A stretch of 64,000 nt of DNA, taken from assembly GCF_014635045.1 (NCBI RefSeq), contig NZ_BMCF01000003.1, forward strand, positions 62,001 to 126,000. Reading direction: 5' to 3'. Positions 1-10,472 of the stretch are shown one piece after another. Origin of the DNA: Staphylococcus nepalensis. Lineage in GTDB: Bacteria; Bacillota; Bacilli; Staphylococcales; Staphylococcaceae. Within the stretch, counting starts at the first letter, position 1; every line of letters starts with the position of its first letter. Under the pieces are notes generated by a model that saw nothing but the letters and a program-made list of their open reading frames with translations, was not told the origin of the DNA and made no database searches. The translations under genes and the position numbers were made by a program.

Positions 1-1279
1 CATGAATCACTGTCGTATGGTCACGGCCACCAAATTCTTCCCCAATTTTAGGCAAGGAGAAATCAGTTAATTCACGTGATAAGTACATAGCAATTTGGCG
101 CGGATAGGCAATTGATTTTGTACGTTTTTTCGCGCTAAAGTCTTCAATTCTTACACTATAATATTCGCCAACAACTTTTTGAATATCTTGAATGGTGATT
201 TTTTTAGATTTAGGTGCTTGAATAATATCTTTTAAAGCAGCAGCAGTTAATTCAGTTGTGATTGGTTGTCCTTGTAATTTTGAAAATGCTAATACACGTG
301 TAAGCGCACCCTCGAGTTCACGAATGTTAGATTGTATTTGATTTGCAATATACGTAAGCGCTTCAGTAGGAATATTAATATTTTCTTCGCCAATTTTTTT
401 CTGCAAAATTGCCATTCTTGTTTCATAATCAGGTGGCGTTATGTCCACAATTAGCCCCCATTCAAAACGAGAACGTAAACGATCTTCTAATTTAGCAATT
501 TCTTTTGGAGGTCTATCACTAGAAATAACAATTTGCTTATTAGCTTGATGTAAGTCATTAAAAGTATGGAAAAATTCTTCTTGAGTTTGTTCTTTGTTTT
601 GAATAAATTGTATATCATCTATTAATAGCACATCGATGTTTCGGTATTTTTCTCTAAAACGTTCAGTTTTATTATCACGAATTGATTTAATAAACTCATT
701 CGTAAATTTTTCACTTGATGTATAAATAACTTTAGCATTCGGGTTATTATCTAAAACATAATGACCAATAGCATGCATTAGATGCGTTTTTCCTAACCCT
801 ACACCCCCATATATAAAAAGTGGATTATACGCTTGCGCAGGTGCTTCTGCTACGGCTAAACTTGCAGCATGGGGGAATCTGTTGCCAGGCCCAATGACAA
901 ATGTTTCAAAGGTATTGTTTGTATTAAATTGTTCATCGCCGATTCTTGCTACATCGACTGTATCGAAGTCTATTTCATTTTCATTAGATTTTTGATTGCT
1001 ATTTTGTTTCTCTTCAGATTTTAAACTTTCTAATTCATCTTCAGAGTAAAAAACTGGCATGATTTCATGCCCAATAGCTTCATATAATGCAGATTGTACT
1101 ATTTCAACGTAATGTGTTTTCAACCAATTAGCTACAAAAGGATCATCAATCACTATGATAGCTTCATCATTTTGTAATGAATAAAGTTTTGTATCTTTTA
1201 GGAAAGTTTGATAGCTAGGATAGCTGACTTTCTCTTGAGCCAATGTTAAAACTTTTTCCCAAATTTCTTGTTCTGACAT
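1..1279 (-). CDS. dnaA: Chromosomal replication initiator protein DnaA (3' end beyond window)
   Basis: DnaA is the AAA+ initiator that binds 9-bp boxes at oriC, melts the DNA and helps load the replicative helicase. Translating the minus strand from the ATG at 1279 gives [10 protein letters not shown], the usual domain I start. The Walker A GGVGLGKT is at residues 158-165, Walker B LLIDDIQ near 218, and the domain IV DNA-binding signature [10 protein letters not shown] runs off the window edge. About 426 codons are present; family members of this genus have about 453, so roughly 27 codons are missing at the C-terminus. The gene points away from the DnaA-box cluster and rpmH, the usual Firmicute arrangement. 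There is no internal stop or frameshift. Confidence 0.98.
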   Translation of the reverse strand, partial: MSEQEIWEKVLTLAQEKVSYPSYQTFLKDTKLYSLQNDEAIIVIDDPFVANWLKTHYVEIVQSALYEAIGHEIMPVFYSEDELESLKSEEKQNSNQKSNENEIDFDTVDVARIGDEQFNTNNTFETFVIGPGNRFPHAASLAVAEAPAQAYNPLFIYGGVGLGKTHLMHAIGHYVLDNNPNAKVIYTSSEKFTNEFIKSIRDNKTERFREKYRNIDVLLIDDIQFIQNKEQTQEEFFHTFNDLHQANKQIVISSDRPPKEIAKLEDRLRSRFEWGLIVDITPPDYETRMAILQKKIGEENINIPTEALTYIANQIQSNIRELEGALTRVLAFSKLQGQPITTELTAAALKDIIQAPKSKKITIQDIQKVVGEYYSVRIEDFSAKKRTKSIAYPRQIAMYLSRELTDFSLPKIGEEFGGRDHTTVIH

Positions 1280-1640
1280 AATAACAAACTCCAACTTTCT
1301 AAATTTTAAAAGTTATACACAAAAATAACATGTGTGAATAAGTATAATCACAAGCTGTTAATAATTATCCACAACTTACACACAATCAGTGGATAACTTT
1401 ATCATATACATAAGTTACTCACAGGGTTTTTGTATATTTTTTAATAAAATAACCCTTTATTTATCAATATTTAGATAACTTATCCACATAATTATACTTT
1501 TTAACAATCACCTCTGTCAAATAGGTGTGAATATGTTGCTAAATCGTAAATAACTCTGTGAATAGGATATAAATTATCCACAAAAACAATCATCTTATAT
1601 GTGTATAAGTGGATAACTTACAAGAATTCATAGTATACCA
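1280..1640. other. oriC: Chromosomal replication origin (oriC), DnaA-box cluster
   Basis: The dnaA-rpmH gap is rich in DnaA boxes (TTATNCACA). Exact matches on the plus strand are at 1313-1321, 1365-1373, 1480-1488 and 1574-1582; exact matches on the minus strand are at 1333-1341 and 1600-1608. One-mismatch copies are at 1388-1396, 1526-1534, 1557-1565 and 1608-1616. An AT-rich stretch around 1427-1475 lies between box groups and could be an unwinding region. Part of the dnaA promoter must also lie here. Known from the family: Firmicute origins often also have boxes between dnaA and dnaN, which is outside the window. Confidence 0.93.
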
Positions 1641-1845
1641 AAAAATAACCGTTTTGTACGGTTGGGAAATAATTTATATAAAATGTATGAAAATTGTATA
1701 ACTGAAACTGCGTATGCGTAGTTAAGTGAAAAAACAGGGAGAAGGGTTGCAAAACTTCTATATAATAGATAATTTAGAATGTAGTGTGATTAGGGAAGTA
1801 TCAAAATTACATTAAATGAGGTAATAAAGTGCTTGAAATTGATAC

Positions 1846-1874
1846 TTGCTTTATAAAAAAGATTTTGTTATATT
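1846..1874 (+). promoter_or_regulatory. Probable sigma-A promoter of rpmH
   Basis: TTGCTT at 1846-1851 and TATATT at 1869-1874 are separated by 17 bp, about 125 bp upstream of the rpmH start. A second possible promoter (TTGCAA about 1747, then 17 bp, TAATTT) lies further upstream. The stretch 1640-1998 holds no convincing gene. Confidence 0.5.
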
Positions 1875-1998
1875 GTAGTAGTTGCTTGAATTATGACTAG
1901 AAATTAATAATATTAAATCAAGACTTGAAGCAAAAAGCTTATATTAATTTATCTATTATAATGTTTAGATAACCGAATACAGATGGAGGTGTTTTTGC

Positions 1999-2136
1999 AT
2001 GGTAAAACGTACTTATCAACCAAATAAACGTAAACATAGTAAAGTTCATGGTTTCAGAAAACGCATGAGCACAAAAAACGGTCGTAAAGTTTTAGCGCGT
2101 CGTCGTCGTAAAGGCCGCAAAGTATTATCAGCATAA
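1999..2136 (+). CDS. rpmH: 50S ribosomal protein L34
   Basis: A 45-residue, very basic protein ([13 protein letters not shown]...RKVLSA) with the standard L34 sequence throughout. It is a structural protein of the large ribosomal subunit. The start ATG follows TGGAGGTG at a good distance. It is the first gene of the conserved rpmH-rnpA block beside oriC and is too short for common ORF cut-offs. Confidence 0.98.
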
Positions 2137-2166
2137 GATCACTGACTCATCAGTGGTCTTTTTTTT
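2135..2166 (+). terminator. Terminator after rpmH
   Basis: A stem (GATCACTGA / TCAGTGGTC, short loop) begins right after the rpmH stop and is followed by a run of eight T. It probably attenuates read-through into rnpA. Confidence 0.85.
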
Positions 2167-2287
2167 GGTTTAAAATTCAGTGAATTAGTATGGATTTATT
2201 GTTATTATTTGAAAAAGTTTAAAGTACATGCTATAGATTGAAATATTTAACAGTAAATGTAATGAAATGATAAGTGAGTGATGTTTC

Positions 2288-2632
2288 TTGGAGAAGGCAT
2301 ACCGAATTAAAAAAAATAGTGATTTTCAATTTATATATAAAAAAGGGAAATCTGTTGCAAATCGACAATTTGTAGTTTACACAAAAGCCAATAAAGAATT
2401 AGAACATTTTAGACTAGGTATTAGTGTTTCTAAAAAATTGGGTAATGCTGTTGTAAGAAATAAAATCAAACGTGCTATCCGTGAAAATTTCAAGGTACAT
2501 AAAGAAGATATAATACCAATGGAAATTATTGTGATAGCAAGACAGCCAGCTAAAGATATGAACACACTACAAATCCAGGCGAGTTTAGAACACGTGTTGA
2601 AAATAGCGAAGGTTTTTAATAAACGAATATAA
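2288..2632 (+). CDS. rnpA: Ribonuclease P protein component
   Basis: RnpA is the basic protein cofactor of the RNase P ribozyme that matures tRNA 5' ends. The 114-aa product contains the family signature FRLGISVSKKLGNAVVRNKIKR, with basic residues for RNA binding. The start is an in-frame TTG at 2288 preceded by a weak purine stretch; an in-frame TGA at 2279 rules out a longer protein. An ATG at 2281 is out of frame. It lies between rpmH and mnmE as in other Firmicutes. Confidence 0.96.
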   Translation: MEKAYRIKKNSDFQFIYKKGKSVANRQFVVYTKANKELEHFRLGISVSKKLGNAVVRNKIKRAIRENFKVHKEDIIPMEIIVIARQPAKDMNTLQIQASLEHVLKIAKVFNKRI

Positions 2633-2788
2633 GTAGAGTAGGGGAGTTATTTTAGTGGTAGCGCAGTCTTACCTCAGACAACCCTAAGGCTGACATTTAG
2701 AATTTTTCAGTTAAGATATTAGCTTTTTAGCTTAAAACTATTTACAATATTATAATGATAAATTTTAGAATAAAAGGAGGCGAGATGG

Positions 2789-4171
2789 ATGATGGATTTA
2801 GATACGATAACGAGTATATCCACACCTATGGGCGAAGGTGCAATTGGTATTGTACGTTTATCAGGTGTTGATGCCGTAAGTATTGCAGATAAATTATATA
2901 AAGGAAAGGAATCATTAGATTGTGTGCCGTCTCATACAATTAATTACGGGCACGTCGTTGATCCTGAGACAAATGAAGTTGTCGAAGAGGTTATGGTTTC
3001 AGTTTTACGTGCACCAAAGACTTTTACTAGAGAAGACATCGTTGAAATTAACTGCCACGGCGGTATTTTAACAATCAATAGAATTTTAGAGCTAACAATG
3101 ACACACGGAGCACGAATGGCTGATCCTGGTGAATATACAAAACGTGCATTCTTAAATGGACGTATCGATTTATCTCAAGCTGAAGCAGTGATGGATTTTA
3201 TTCGTTCTAAAACCGATCGTGCATCTAAAGTTGCAATGAATCAAATTGAAGGTCGTTTAAGTGATATGATTAAACGACAGCGACAGTCCATTCTCGAGAT
3301 CCTTGCGCAAGTCGAAGTTAATATAGATTATCCTGAATACGATGATGTGGAAGATGCCACAACTGAAGTTTTATTAGAAAAATCAAACCAAATCAAAACA
3401 GAAATTAATAAACTATTAGATACAGGCACACAAGGGAAAATTATGAGGGAAGGCTTAGCTACTGTCATAGTTGGTAAACCAAATGTTGGCAAATCGTCAA
3501 TGTTAAATAACCTTATCCAAGACAATAAGGCAATTGTTACAGAAGTGCCTGGTACTACAAGGGATACATTAGAAGAGTACGTGAATGTTCGCGGTGTGCC
3601 ATTAAGACTAGTAGATACAGCGGGCATACGTGAAACAGAGGACATTGTTGAACGTATAGGCGTAGAACGTTCTCGTAAAGCACTAAGTGAAGCAGATTTA
3701 ATTTTATTCGTTTTAAATTATAACGAGTCTTTAACAGAAGAAGATCGTAAATTGTATGAAGTCATTAAAAATGAAGATGCAATCGTTATAATTAATAAGA
3801 TGGATTTAGATAAGCAATTAGATATTTCAGAAGTTGAGTCAATGGTTGGCGACATGCCGATTATCCAAACGTCTATGCTAAAACAAGAAGGCATTGATCA
3901 GTTAGAGACTCAGATTAGAGATTTATTCTTTGGTGGAGACGTCCAAAATCAAGATATGACATATGTTTCTAACTCAAGACACATCTCATTATTAAAACAA
4001 GCAAGAAACTCTATTCAAGATGCAATAGATGCTGCTGAAGCAGGTGTGCCAATGGATATGGTTCAAATAGATTTGACGCGAACTTGGGAAATTTTAGGTG
4101 AAATTATTGGAGAATCCGCAAGCGAAGAATTGATTAACCAATTATTTAGTCAATTCTGTCTCGGAAAATAA
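2789..4171 (+). CDS. mnmE: tRNA uridine-5-carboxymethylaminomethyl modification GTPase MnmE
   Basis: MnmE (TrmE) works with MnmG to modify the wobble uridine of certain tRNAs. The 460-aa product has an N-terminal folate-binding domain, a G domain with GKPNVGKSS near residue 228, TTRD near 254, DTAG near 274 and NKMD near 335, and the C-terminal CLGK whose cysteine is conserved. AGGAGG at 2775-2780 serves the ATG at 2789 or the ATG immediately after it at 2792; the latter gives the MDLDTI start common in the genus. mnmG follows 15 bp downstream, so the two are cotranscribed. Confidence 0.98.
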   Translation: MMDLDTITSISTPMGEGAIGIVRLSGVDAVSIADKLYKGKESLDCVPSHTINYGHVVDPETNEVVEEVMVSVLRAPKTFTREDIVEINCHGGILTINRILELTMTHGARMADPGEYTKRAFLNGRIDLSQAEAVMDFIRSKTDRASKVAMNQIEGRLSDMIKRQRQSILEILAQVEVNIDYPEYDDVEDATTEVLLEKSNQIKTEINKLLDTGTQGKIMREGLATVIVGKPNVGKSSMLNNLIQDNKAIVTEVPGTTRDTLEEYVNVRGVPLRLVDTAGIRETEDIVERIGVERSRKALSEADLILFVLNYNESLTEEDRKLYEVIKNEDAIVIINKMDLDKQLDISEVESMVGDMPIIQTSMLKQEGIDQLETQIRDLFFGGDVQNQDMTYVSNSRHISLLKQARNSIQDAIDAAEAGVPMDMVQIDLTRTWEILGEIIGESASEELINQLFSQFCLGK

Positions 4172-4186
4172 AAGGGAGGAAAAAAT

Positions 4187-6064
4187 ATGGCTCAAGAATA
4201 TGACGTAGTAGTAATAGGAGCCGGACATGCTGGTATTGAAGCAGGGCTCGCTTCAGCACGACGTGGCGCTAAAACATTAATGCTGACAATTAATTTAGAT
4301 AACATTGCATTTATGCCATGTAACCCATCAGTAGGTGGGCCGGCAAAAGGAATTGTAGTACGTGAGATAGATGCTTTGGGTGGTCAAATGGCGAAAACAA
4401 TCGACAAGACGCATATCCAAATGCGTATGCTCAATACTGGTAAAGGACCAGCAGTAAGAGCGCTTCGTGCACAAGCAGATAAAACGTTATACCAACAAGA
4501 AATGAAAAAAGTAATTGAAGATGAAGAAAATCTTGATATCATGCAAGGCATGGTGGATGACTTAATTATAGAAGACGAAATAATCAAAGGCGTACGTACG
4601 AATATTGGTACAGAATATTGGGCAGATGCAGTTGTTATTACAACTGGTACGTTTTTACGTGGTGAAATTATATTAGGTAATATGAAATATTCAAGTGGTC
4701 CAAACCATCAATTACCGTCTATTTCGCTTGCTGATAATTTAAGAAATCTTGGATTTGAAGTAGTGAGATTTAAAACAGGTACGCCACCACGTGTTAACGC
4801 GAAGACCATCGATTATTCAAAAACAGAAATACAACCAGGTGACGATGTAGGTAGAGCATTCAGCTTTGAAACGACTGAATATATTCTAGATCAGCTACCA
4901 TGTTGGTTAACATATACAAACGGTAATACACACCAAGTCATAGATGATAACTTACATTTATCTGCTATGTATTCTGGAATGATCAAAGGTACTGGCCCTA
5001 GATATTGTCCTTCCATCGAAGATAAATTTGTAAGATTCAATGACAAACCAAGACATCAACTTTTCTTAGAACCAGAAGGTAGAAATACAAATGAAGTTTA
5101 TGTACAAGGTTTATCAACGAGTCTTCCAGAACACGTCCAACGCCAAATGTTAGAAACAATTCCTGGCTTAGAAAAAGCAGATATGATGCGTGCAGGCTAT
5201 GCTATCGAATACGATGCACTTGTGCCAACCCAGTTATGGCCAACATTAGAAACTAAAAAAATTAAAAATTTATATACAGCAGGGCAAATTAATGGTACTT
5301 CAGGTTATGAAGAAGCGGCAGGCCAAGGTATTATGGCTGGAATTAATGCAGCTTCTAGAGTATTAGGAGAAGAAGAAGTTATTTTAAGCCGTTCAGATGC
5401 TTATATTGGTGTTTTAATTGATGACCTTATTACTAAAGGTACAAATGAACCTTATCGTCTATTAACATCCCGTGCTGAATATCGCTTATTATTAAGACAT
5501 GACAATGCAGACTTACGTTTAACAGATTTAGGTCATAAACTTGGCATGATTTCTGAAGAACGCTATGCAAGTTTTAATAAAAAACGCCAAATGATTAAAG
5601 ACGAACAAGCACGCTTGAATGGAATTAGAATTAAACCTCACGAACGTGTACAAGAAATTATTGAAGCACAAGGCGGATCACGTTTGAAAGATGGTATATT
5701 AGCCTTAGAATTATTACGTCGACCTGAAATGACTTATGACTTAATTCTAGAAATTTTAGAAGAAGCACATCAATTACCTGATGATGTAGAAGAACAAGTT
5801 GAAATTCAAACGAAATATGAAGGCTATATCAATAAATCATTACAACAAGTTGAAAAAGTAAAACGTATGGAAGAAAAGAAAATACCAGAAGACTTAGATT
5901 ACAGTAAAGTTGAAAGTTTAGCGACTGAAGCACGAGAAAAATTAGCGGAAGTTAAACCGTTAAATATTGCTCAAGCGTCTCGTATTTCTGGTGTAAACCC
6001 AGCAGATATTTCAATCTTATTAGTATTTTTAGAACAAGGTAAAATTCAAAGGGTGGAAAGTTAA
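4187..6064 (+). CDS. mnmG: tRNA uridine-5-carboxymethylaminomethyl modification enzyme MnmG
   Basis: MnmG (GidA) is the FAD-dependent partner of MnmE. The 625-aa length is normal. The dinucleotide-binding motif GAGHAG is at residues 11-16, and the MnmG signature region GGPAKG and GYEEAAGQG are clear. A strong GGGAGG precedes the ATG. The stop is 1 bp before the rsmG start, pointing to translational coupling in an mnmE-mnmG-rsmG-noc run. Confidence 0.98.
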   Translation: MAQEYDVVVIGAGHAGIEAGLASARRGAKTLMLTINLDNIAFMPCNPSVGGPAKGIVVREIDALGGQMAKTIDKTHIQMRMLNTGKGPAVRALRAQADKTLYQQEMKKVIEDEENLDIMQGMVDDLIIEDEIIKGVRTNIGTEYWADAVVITTGTFLRGEIILGNMKYSSGPNHQLPSISLADNLRNLGFEVVRFKTGTPPRVNAKTIDYSKTEIQPGDDVGRAFSFETTEYILDQLPCWLTYTNGNTHQVIDDNLHLSAMYSGMIKGTGPRYCPSIEDKFVRFNDKPRHQLFLEPEGRNTNEVYVQGLSTSLPEHVQRQMLETIPGLEKADMMRAGYAIEYDALVPTQLWPTLETKKIKNLYTAGQINGTSGYEEAAGQGIMAGINAASRVLGEEEVILSRSDAYIGVLIDDLITKGTNEPYRLLTSRAEYRLLLRHDNADLRLTDLGHKLGMISEERYASFNKKRQMIKDEQARLNGIRIKPHERVQEIIEAQGGSRLKDGILALELLRRPEMTYDLILEILEEAHQLPDDVEEQVEIQTKYEGYINKSLQQVEKVKRMEEKKIPEDLDYSKVESLATEAREKLAEVKPLNIAQASRISGVNPADISILLVFLEQGKIQRVES

Positions 6065-6065
6065 G

Positions 6066-6791
6066 ATGAGTGTAGAATGGTTAACTGAGCGACTCAGCAC
6101 ACAAGGTATAGCACTTACAAAGAAACAACAACAACAATTTCAAACGTATTACCAAATGCTCGTTGAATGGAACGAAAAGATGAATTTAACTAGTATTACT
6201 GAAGAACATGAAGTGTATTTGAAACATTTTTACGATTCAATTGCGCTGAGTTTTTATACGGACTTGAGACAAGCATTAACAATTTGTGACATTGGTGCTG
6301 GTGCTGGTTTTCCAAGCATTCCATTAAAAATAATTTATCCTCATTTAAAAGTTACAATTGTAGATTCATTAAACAAGCGAATACATTTTTTAAATCAATT
6401 AGCAGATGCATTAGATTTGGAAAATGTGAGCTTCGTACATGATCGCGCAGAAATTTACGGAAAGGGAGACTACAGGGCGTCTTATGATATCGTAACTGCG
6501 CGCGCAGTTGCTAGACTTTCCGTATTAAGTGAGTTATGTTTACCGCTAGTTAAAAAGGGTGGACAATTCATTGCTTTAAAATCAGCTAAAGGCGAAGAAG
6601 AATTAGAAGAAGCGCGTTTTGGTATAGGAGTCCTCGGAGGTAAAGTTCAGGATGTCATTTCATATGAATTACCGGAAGACGCTGGTGAGAGGCAAATGAT
6701 AAAAATAGGTAAACGAAGTGAGACACCTAAAAAATATCCTAGAAAGCCAGGAACGCCCAATAAGTCTCCGTTACTTGAAAAAGAAAAGTAA
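6066..6791 (+). CDS. rsmG: 16S rRNA (guanine-527-N7)-methyltransferase RsmG
   Basis: RsmG (GidB) methylates G527 of 16S rRNA using S-adenosylmethionine; loss of function gives low-level streptomycin resistance in several bacteria. The 241-aa product carries the SAM-binding loop [15 protein letters not shown] around residues 75-88 and the downstream VTARAVA motif. The start overlaps the end of mnmG closely. The C-terminal tail is rich in Lys and Pro, as in staphylococcal RsmG. Confidence 0.97.
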   Translation: MSVEWLTERLSTQGIALTKKQQQQFQTYYQMLVEWNEKMNLTSITEEHEVYLKHFYDSIALSFYTDLRQALTICDIGAGAGFPSIPLKIIYPHLKVTIVDSLNKRIHFLNQLADALDLENVSFVHDRAEIYGKGDYRASYDIVTARAVARLSVLSELCLPLVKKGGQFIALKSAKGEEELEEARFGIGVLGGKVQDVISYELPEDAGERQMIKIGKRSETPKKYPRKPGTPNKSPLLEKEK

Positions 6792-6826
6792 TTCAATACA
6801 ACTAATTTAGAGGGAGCGCATAGACT

Positions 6827-7666
6827 ATGAAGAAACCTTTTTCTAAATTATTTGGTTTAAAAAATAAAGATGACATTGTTGGTTATATTGAAGAGGATCA
6901 TAATAATGGTGTTGAATCTATTCATACTGAACGTATTGTGCCCAATCGTTACCAACCAAGACAAGTATTTGAGCCAAATAAGATTAAAGAACTCGCAGAA
7001 TCTATAGATGAGCATGGATTGTTACAACCGATTGTAGTACGTCCTATAGAAGAGGGCATGTTTGAAATCATTGCAGGAGAGCGTAGATTCAGAGCTTTAC
7101 AATCGTTAAACAAAACGCATGCAGACGTTATCATAAGAGACTTAGGTGACGAAGAAACAGCAGTTGTCGCATTAATAGAAAATATCCAACGTGAGAATTT
7201 ATCTGTCGTTGAAGAAGCAGAAGCTTACAAAAAACTTTTAGAACTTGGAGAAACGACACAAAGCGAATTAGCTAAAAGTGTAGGTAAAAGTCAAAGTTTT
7301 ATAGCAAACAAATTGCGATTGCTAAAATTAGCGCCTAAGGTCATTGAACGTTTACGTGAAGGTAAAGTTACGGAGCGTCATGCGCGTGCAATGTTGAGTT
7401 TGTCAGATACTGAACAAGAAGCTTTAGTTGAAACGATTATTAGTCAGAAATTAAATGTGAAACAAACTGAAGCTAGAGTAAAACAAAAAGTGGGCCCTGA
7501 AAAAGTGAAAGCACAAAGATTCGCATTTGAAAAAGATCTTACTGATGCACGTGAAGCTGTAGGCAAAAGCTTAGAAGAAATAGAAAAAAGCGGCGTGAAG
7601 TACGAGCATCAAGCGAAAGACCACGATGACTATTATGAAATAAAAATCAAACTATATAAAAGGTAG
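6827..7666 (+). CDS. noc: Nucleoid occlusion protein Noc
   Basis: Noc is a ParB-family protein that binds scattered chromosomal sites, attaches to the membrane and keeps FtsZ away from the nucleoid. The N-terminus MKKPFSKLFGL resembles the amphipathic membrane-targeting helix of Noc. The ParB CTPase core includes GERRFRA near residue 85, and the helix-turn-helix (SELAKSVGKSQSFIANK) lies near residues 145-165. A GGGAGCG site precedes the ATG. It is distinguished from ParB (61590-62429) by its N-terminus and its place directly after rsmG. soj/parA is absent. Confidence 0.95.
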   Translation: MKKPFSKLFGLKNKDDIVGYIEEDHNNGVESIHTERIVPNRYQPRQVFEPNKIKELAESIDEHGLLQPIVVRPIEEGMFEIIAGERRFRALQSLNKTHADVIIRDLGDEETAVVALIENIQRENLSVVEEAEAYKKLLELGETTQSELAKSVGKSQSFIANKLRLLKLAPKVIERLREGKVTERHARAMLSLSDTEQEALVETIISQKLNVKQTEARVKQKVGPEKVKAQRFAFEKDLTDAREAVGKSLEEIEKSGVKYEHQAKDHDDYYEIKIKLYKR

Positions 7667-7701
7667 TATTTAGCGTTTACGCATATATCTATTGCCTCAC
7701 A

Positions 7702-7745
7702 AAGTACAACACCGTTTAAAGGTCAGAACGGCGTTGTACTTTTTT
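7702..7745 (+). terminator. Terminator after noc
   Basis: A 15-bp stem with one mismatch (AAGTACAAC...GTTGTACTT) is followed by six T. It ends the mnmE-noc operon. Confidence 0.9.
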
Positions 7746-7873
7746 ATTATCATTTTTCATACTATTGAGTTTAAGTTATTTAGAAAAAGATATGTAACAC
7801 TATTTTATAAAAACAAAAAGCCTATAAAATTCTTTAAGTAGCATTGTAGAAAAGCAAAATATGTGATTAAATT

Positions 7874-7889
7874 AAGAAAACGCTTACAT
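7874..7889 (+). promoter_or_regulatory. cre-like CcpA operator before cstA
   Basis: AAGAAAACGCTTACAT differs from the consensus WTGNNARCGNWWWCAW at only one position. It lies 23 bp upstream of the cstA start, a position expected to block transcription when CcpA is active. Confidence 0.7.
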
Positions 7890-7911
7890 ATATATAAAGG
7901 GGGACTATAAT

Positions 7912-9366
7912 ATGATTACGTTTATTGTATCTATTATTTTATTAGTTATAGGTTATTTCACCTATGGGAAATATATCGATAAAATGTTTGGAACTAAAGA
8001 AGAAAGACCAACACCAGCTTATCATCAACGCGATAATGTTGATTACTTGCCTATGAAAACATCATCCAACTCATTGATCCAATTGCTGAATATTGCAGGA
8101 GTAGGGCCTATATTCGGACCAATCATGGGGGCGCTATATGGACCCGTGGCATTTATTTGGATTGTTGTAGGCTGTATATTTGCGGGAGCAGTACATGATT
8201 ATCTGACTGGAATGATTTCAATTAGAAACAAAGGGGCACACTTACCTGAACTGGCCGGGAAGTTTTTAGGTCAAGTCATGAAACACTTTGTCAATATCTT
8301 CTCTATTTTATTATTACTACTTACGGGTACTGTTTTTGTAACAAGTCCAGCACTGTTATTACATAATTTATTAGATGGACGAATTGCATTAGGTATTATT
8401 ATCTTTGTTATTTTTGTTTATTATATTTTATCTACGGTTTTACCTATAGATAAAATCATTGGACGCGTTTATCCAATTTTCGGCGCATTGTTATTAATTA
8501 GTGCAGTAGGTATAGGATTCCGTCTTATTCAAACAGGTGCACCGATACCTGAAATTAACCTGAAAAATATGCATCCAGATGGCGCGCCAATCTTTCCATT
8601 GCTCTTCTTTACGATTACTTGTGGTGCTTTATCTGGTTTCCATGCTACACAAACGCCTATTATCTCAAGAACGACAAATAAAGAGAAAAATGGGCGTTTT
8701 ATTTTCTATGGTATGATGATTGCTGAAGGTATTATAGCGATGATTTGGGCAGCAGCAGGTATGAGTTTATTTAATGGTTATAATGGCTTGAACGAGGTCT
8801 TAGCTCGTGGTGAAGCGGCGCTTGTTGTCAGCGAAGCCTCACATCTTCTATTAGGTTCTGTATTTGGTACGATCGCAGTACTAGGCGTTATTATTTTACC
8901 AATCACAAGCGGTGACACATCCTTCCGTAGTGCGCGTATGATTATTGCTGATTATTTAAATTATGGCCAACGTAGTATGTTAAAACGTGTAATAGTAGCC
9001 ATACCTTTATTTATTGTGAGCTTTGGTTTAACTCAAGTAGACTTTACAGTACTTTGGCGCTATTTCTCATGGGCAAACCAAACAACAGCGGTAGTTGCTT
9101 TATGGGTAGGCGCGATGTATTTACTCATTGCGAAAAAGAATTTTTGGGTCGCAGCTATTCCTGCTGTATTTATGACTTGGAATATTTTCACGTACATTTT
9201 AAGTCAGAAAATTGGATTGGGGCTGGATCTTAATTTAAGTTATTTCATAGCATTTGGTTTAACAATATTGTGGATTGGTTATTTTGCTTATCAATATAAA
9301 AAATTAACTGCAGGCGCTACATTTGAATTAGACCATCCGATTCAATACCAACAACAAACAGTATAA
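7912..9366 (+). CDS. cstA: Carbon starvation protein CstA family transporter
   Basis: CstA-family proteins are multi-pass membrane carriers linked to peptide or pyruvate uptake under carbon limitation. The 484-aa product is almost wholly hydrophobic, with the family-typical N-terminal stretch LLNIAGVGPIFGPIMGALYG and the later ITSGDTSFRSARMI. An AAAGGGGG site precedes the ATG. It stands alone between two terminators. A cre-like operator directly upstream fits catabolite repression. The substrate in this organism cannot be read from the sequence. Confidence 0.92.
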   Translation: MITFIVSIILLVIGYFTYGKYIDKMFGTKEERPTPAYHQRDNVDYLPMKTSSNSLIQLLNIAGVGPIFGPIMGALYGPVAFIWIVVGCIFAGAVHDYLTGMISIRNKGAHLPELAGKFLGQVMKHFVNIFSILLLLLTGTVFVTSPALLLHNLLDGRIALGIIIFVIFVYYILSTVLPIDKIIGRVYPIFGALLLISAVGIGFRLIQTGAPIPEINLKNMHPDGAPIFPLLFFTITCGALSGFHATQTPIISRTTNKEKNGRFIFYGMMIAEGIIAMIWAAAGMSLFNGYNGLNEVLARGEAALVVSEASHLLLGSVFGTIAVLGVIILPITSGDTSFRSARMIIADYLNYGQRSMLKRVIVAIPLFIVSFGLTQVDFTVLWRYFSWANQTTAVVALWVGAMYLLIAKKNFWVAAIPAVFMTWNIFTYILSQKIGLGLDLNLSYFIAFGLTILWIGYFAYQYKKLTAGATFELDHPIQYQQQTV

Positions 9367-9442
9367 AATATTGAATTTTAAATTATAATCATAATTATAT
9401 CTGAAATGTGCGATAGCATGATACGAGCAATCTAATCCATTT

Positions 9443-9497
9443 TTGGAGTGGTATACGCGATTAAATGAATTGTTTTAATTGCTATCCTACTCCTTTT
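9443..9497 (+). terminator. Probable terminator after cstA
   Basis: An imperfect hairpin pairs GGAGT with ACTCC and CGATTAAA with TTTTAATTG, followed by TTTTGTG. The rest of 9367-9640 shows no gene. Confidence 0.5.
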
Positions 9498-9640
9498 GTG
9501 TATGTCTAAGGTGAGTCTTAAAATGCTGCTATATCAATGTATCAAAGGGTTTTGTCACTATAAAAAGTGCGCATGTTGAAAGATTTTGATAGTCTAAAAT
9601 AAAGTACCATTATACTCTCTATATTGAAGGAGCTAAACAA

Positions 9641-10210
9641 ATGAACCTAGGCCATCAAATTAAGTATTTCAGACAACGTGATCATTTATCACAAGAAGAT
9701 TTAGCTGAAAAATTATATGTTTCACGTCAAACAATTTCTAATTGGGAAAATGATAAAAGCTATCCTGATGTACATAACTTATTAATGCTTAGTTCTTTGT
9801 TTCAAGTTTCTTTAGATGACTTAGTCAAAGGAGACGTGGAGATTATGGAACAAAAATTAAAACAAGCTAAATTTAACGTATGGGCACATTTAATGACATG
9901 GCCTATGCTGTTAGTAGCCATTTTAGCAGGCCCAGTTATTTTATATTCGAATCTTTTAGGCGTAGTGGTTGAAATTTCACTTATAGCACTTAGTATGATT
10001 GCAGCATTTAAAGTTGATTCGTTAAAAAAATCATATCAAATTCAAACATATGATAGAGTTGTGGCATTTATGAAAGGAAACGACCCTAACGAAGTGCATA
10101 GTAGCAAATTACGGAATACTTTAACATTTATTTATAGTTTTGTACTTTATGTAGGTTCGTTTATTATCATTATGCTGCTCAGTATATACATAGTTGGTTT
10201 ACTCTATTAA
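9641..10210 (+). CDS. XRE-family helix-turn-helix regulator with membrane segments
   Basis: Residues 3-58 form a Cro/C1-type helix-turn-helix (QEDLAEKLYVSRQTISNWEND). The rest contains about three to four hydrophobic segments (roughly 75-95, 100-120, 150-185), so the 189-aa protein is probably a membrane-anchored DNA-binding regulator. Proteins of this layout are common in Firmicutes and mostly uncharacterised. AAGGAGC precedes the ATG. It is flanked by terminators and looks monocistronic; its target is unknown. The codons for YVSRQT contain a near-perfect parS sequence (9718-9733). Confidence 0.85.
   Translation: MNLGHQIKYFRQRDHLSQEDLAEKLYVSRQTISNWENDKSYPDVHNLLMLSSLFQVSLDDLVKGDVEIMEQKLKQAKFNVWAHLMTWPMLLVAILAGPVILYSNLLGVVVEISLIALSMIAAFKVDSLKKSYQIQTYDRVVAFMKGNDPNEVHSSKLRNTLTFIYSFVLYVGSFIIIMLLSIYIVGLLY
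9718..9733. promoter_or_regulatory. parS: parS-like ParB binding site inside the XRE gene
   Basis: TGTTTCACGTCAAACA matches the Bacillus-type parS consensus TGTTTCACGTGAAACA at 15 of 16 positions. It lies 8 kb from oriC, where parS sites are usually concentrated. It overlaps the codons of a conserved helix-turn-helix motif, so the match could partly reflect coding constraint. Confidence 0.5.
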
Positions 10211-10221
10211 GTTATGATTAA

Positions 10222-10267
10222 GACGCCTTATAATATGAACTGTACGTTTATTATAAGGTGTTTTTAT
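10222..10267 (+). terminator. Terminator after the XRE regulator
   Basis: ACGCCTTATAATA pairs with TATTATAAGGTGT and is followed by TTTTTA. Confidence 0.85.
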
Positions 10268-10472
10268 TTAATATTTGGCTATGACATCTACAAAAGATAA
10301 CTATTCTATCAGTAGTATACATATTAAATTAGTAATAAATTTTTTCTAGGAGAAGAATTTTAAAATATGAAACTTAGTATTGCTTTACCTATCAAGAGTG
10401 ATTAATATAAAGTTAATAAATTATTAATAAAATATTAGAAGAAATGATTAAAAATGAGATAGGAGTGATTGT

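Noticed and set aside
68..83. Second parS-like sequence in dnaA
   Set aside because: Only 11 of 16 positions match and the right half is broken.
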